This document shows, in pieces, positions 6,985-7,146 of a DNA stretch of 7,146 nucleotides. Within the stretch, counting starts at the first letter, position 1; every line of letters starts with the position of its first letter. Below the pieces are notes generated by a model. The model worked only from the letters and a program-made list of their open reading frames with translations, had not been told where the DNA came from and did not search any database. The DNA lies in NCBI GenBank assembly GCA_013203545.1, contig JABMQA010000033.1, forward strand, positions 1 through 7,146, written 5' to 3'. The position numbers and the translations under genes were made by a program. This stretch comes from Bacteroidota bacterium (GTDB lineage Bacteria; Bacteroidota; Bacteroidia; Bacteroidales; 4484-276).

Positions 6985-7025
6985 GGTTTTTTCAGCACAA
7001 GCCTGAAAAAAAACCGCTTTTGCGG
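6985..7025. terminator. Overlapping hairpins, possible bidirectional or minus-strand terminator
   Basis: On the + strand, GGTTTTTTCAG (6985-6995) can pair with CTGAAAAAAAACC (7003-7015), leaving two unpaired As and a 7-base loop, 47 bases after the secreted-protein stop. Overlapping it, CCGC-TTTT-GCGG (7014-7025) is a perfect 4-base stem. Read on the - strand this stem is followed at once by eight Ts (complement of 7006-7013), the classic intrinsic-terminator layout, although the stem is short. The cluster could end the upstream + gene, a - gene beyond the window, or both. Confidence 0.5.
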
Positions 7026-7078
7026 GATATTCGCCCCAGGCTATTCAGTTTCCACCAATTTATGATAAAAAAAAGTCA

Positions 7079-7146
7079 TCATCTAATTGAACGAATTAAT
7101 CTAATTCATCAATCCTCCCATTCGTTTAATTAGTGTAATTCGATGA
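7079..7146. repeat. Two opposed arrays of a degenerate 9-base repeat (ATTNG-type), cut by window edge
   Basis: On the + strand 7120-7146 splits into three 9-mers: ATTCGTTTA, ATTAGTGTA and ATTCGATGA. On the - strand 7105-7079 splits into three like units: ATTAGATTA, ATTCGTTCA and ATTAGATGA, preceded by a shorter ATTGATGA. The arrays face each other across a spacer of 6 bases or slightly more (CCTCCC, 7114-7119). Consequently CTAATTGAACGAAT (7083-7096) pairs with ATTCGTTTAATTAG (7120-7133) over 14 positions, one of them G-T. The right array reaches the last base, so it probably continues. No coding role is seen. Confidence 0.7.

Noticed and set aside
1..7146. CRISPR array, tRNA, rRNA or an undescribed multi-gene system
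   Set aside because: No 24-40 base direct repeats with unique spacers, no tRNA cloverleaf or rRNA-like segment, and no cluster of functionally linked genes were seen. The four genes are of known families in separate transcription units.

Overview
The window looks like chromosomal DNA from a member of the Bacteroidota, probably a free-living or environmental one. The strongest evidence is the last gene, a secreted protein ending in a type IX secretion (T9SS) type A sorting domain, a device essentially confined to this phylum. None of the four genes has a clear Shine-Dalgarno sequence, and the leaders are AT-rich, as is common in that phylum. The window cannot be assigned to a genus from what is visible.

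Layout: positions 1-35 hold a short tandem array of 7-base units. Positions 123-1187 (+) encode a complete CheB methylesterase. Positions 1202-2620 (-) encode a complete PLP-dependent aromatic-L-amino-acid decarboxylase, convergent with cheB across a 14-base gap. A 269-base divergent intergenic region follows, with a candidate promoter. Positions 2890-4404 (+) encode a soluble tandem-PAS histidine kinase. Next comes a 335-base intergenic region with no convincing gene. Positions 4740-6938 (+) encode a secreted beta-propeller/beta-helix protein. The last 208 bases hold a terminator-like hairpin pair and two oppositely oriented arrays of a degenerate 9-base repeat that run to the window edge.

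The genes do not form an obvious operon or pathway. CheB has no CheA, CheR or receptor gene beside it here. The kinase has no adjacent response regulator. The decarboxylase stands alone. The orientation pattern (+ - + +) and the gaps suggest four separate transcription units. The kinase gene is noticeably more AT-rich than its neighbours. I found no convincing evidence of an undescribed multi-gene system. The items most worth a second look are the two non-coding repeat structures at the edges, the propeller/beta-helix surface protein, and the composition and internal duplication of the kinase.
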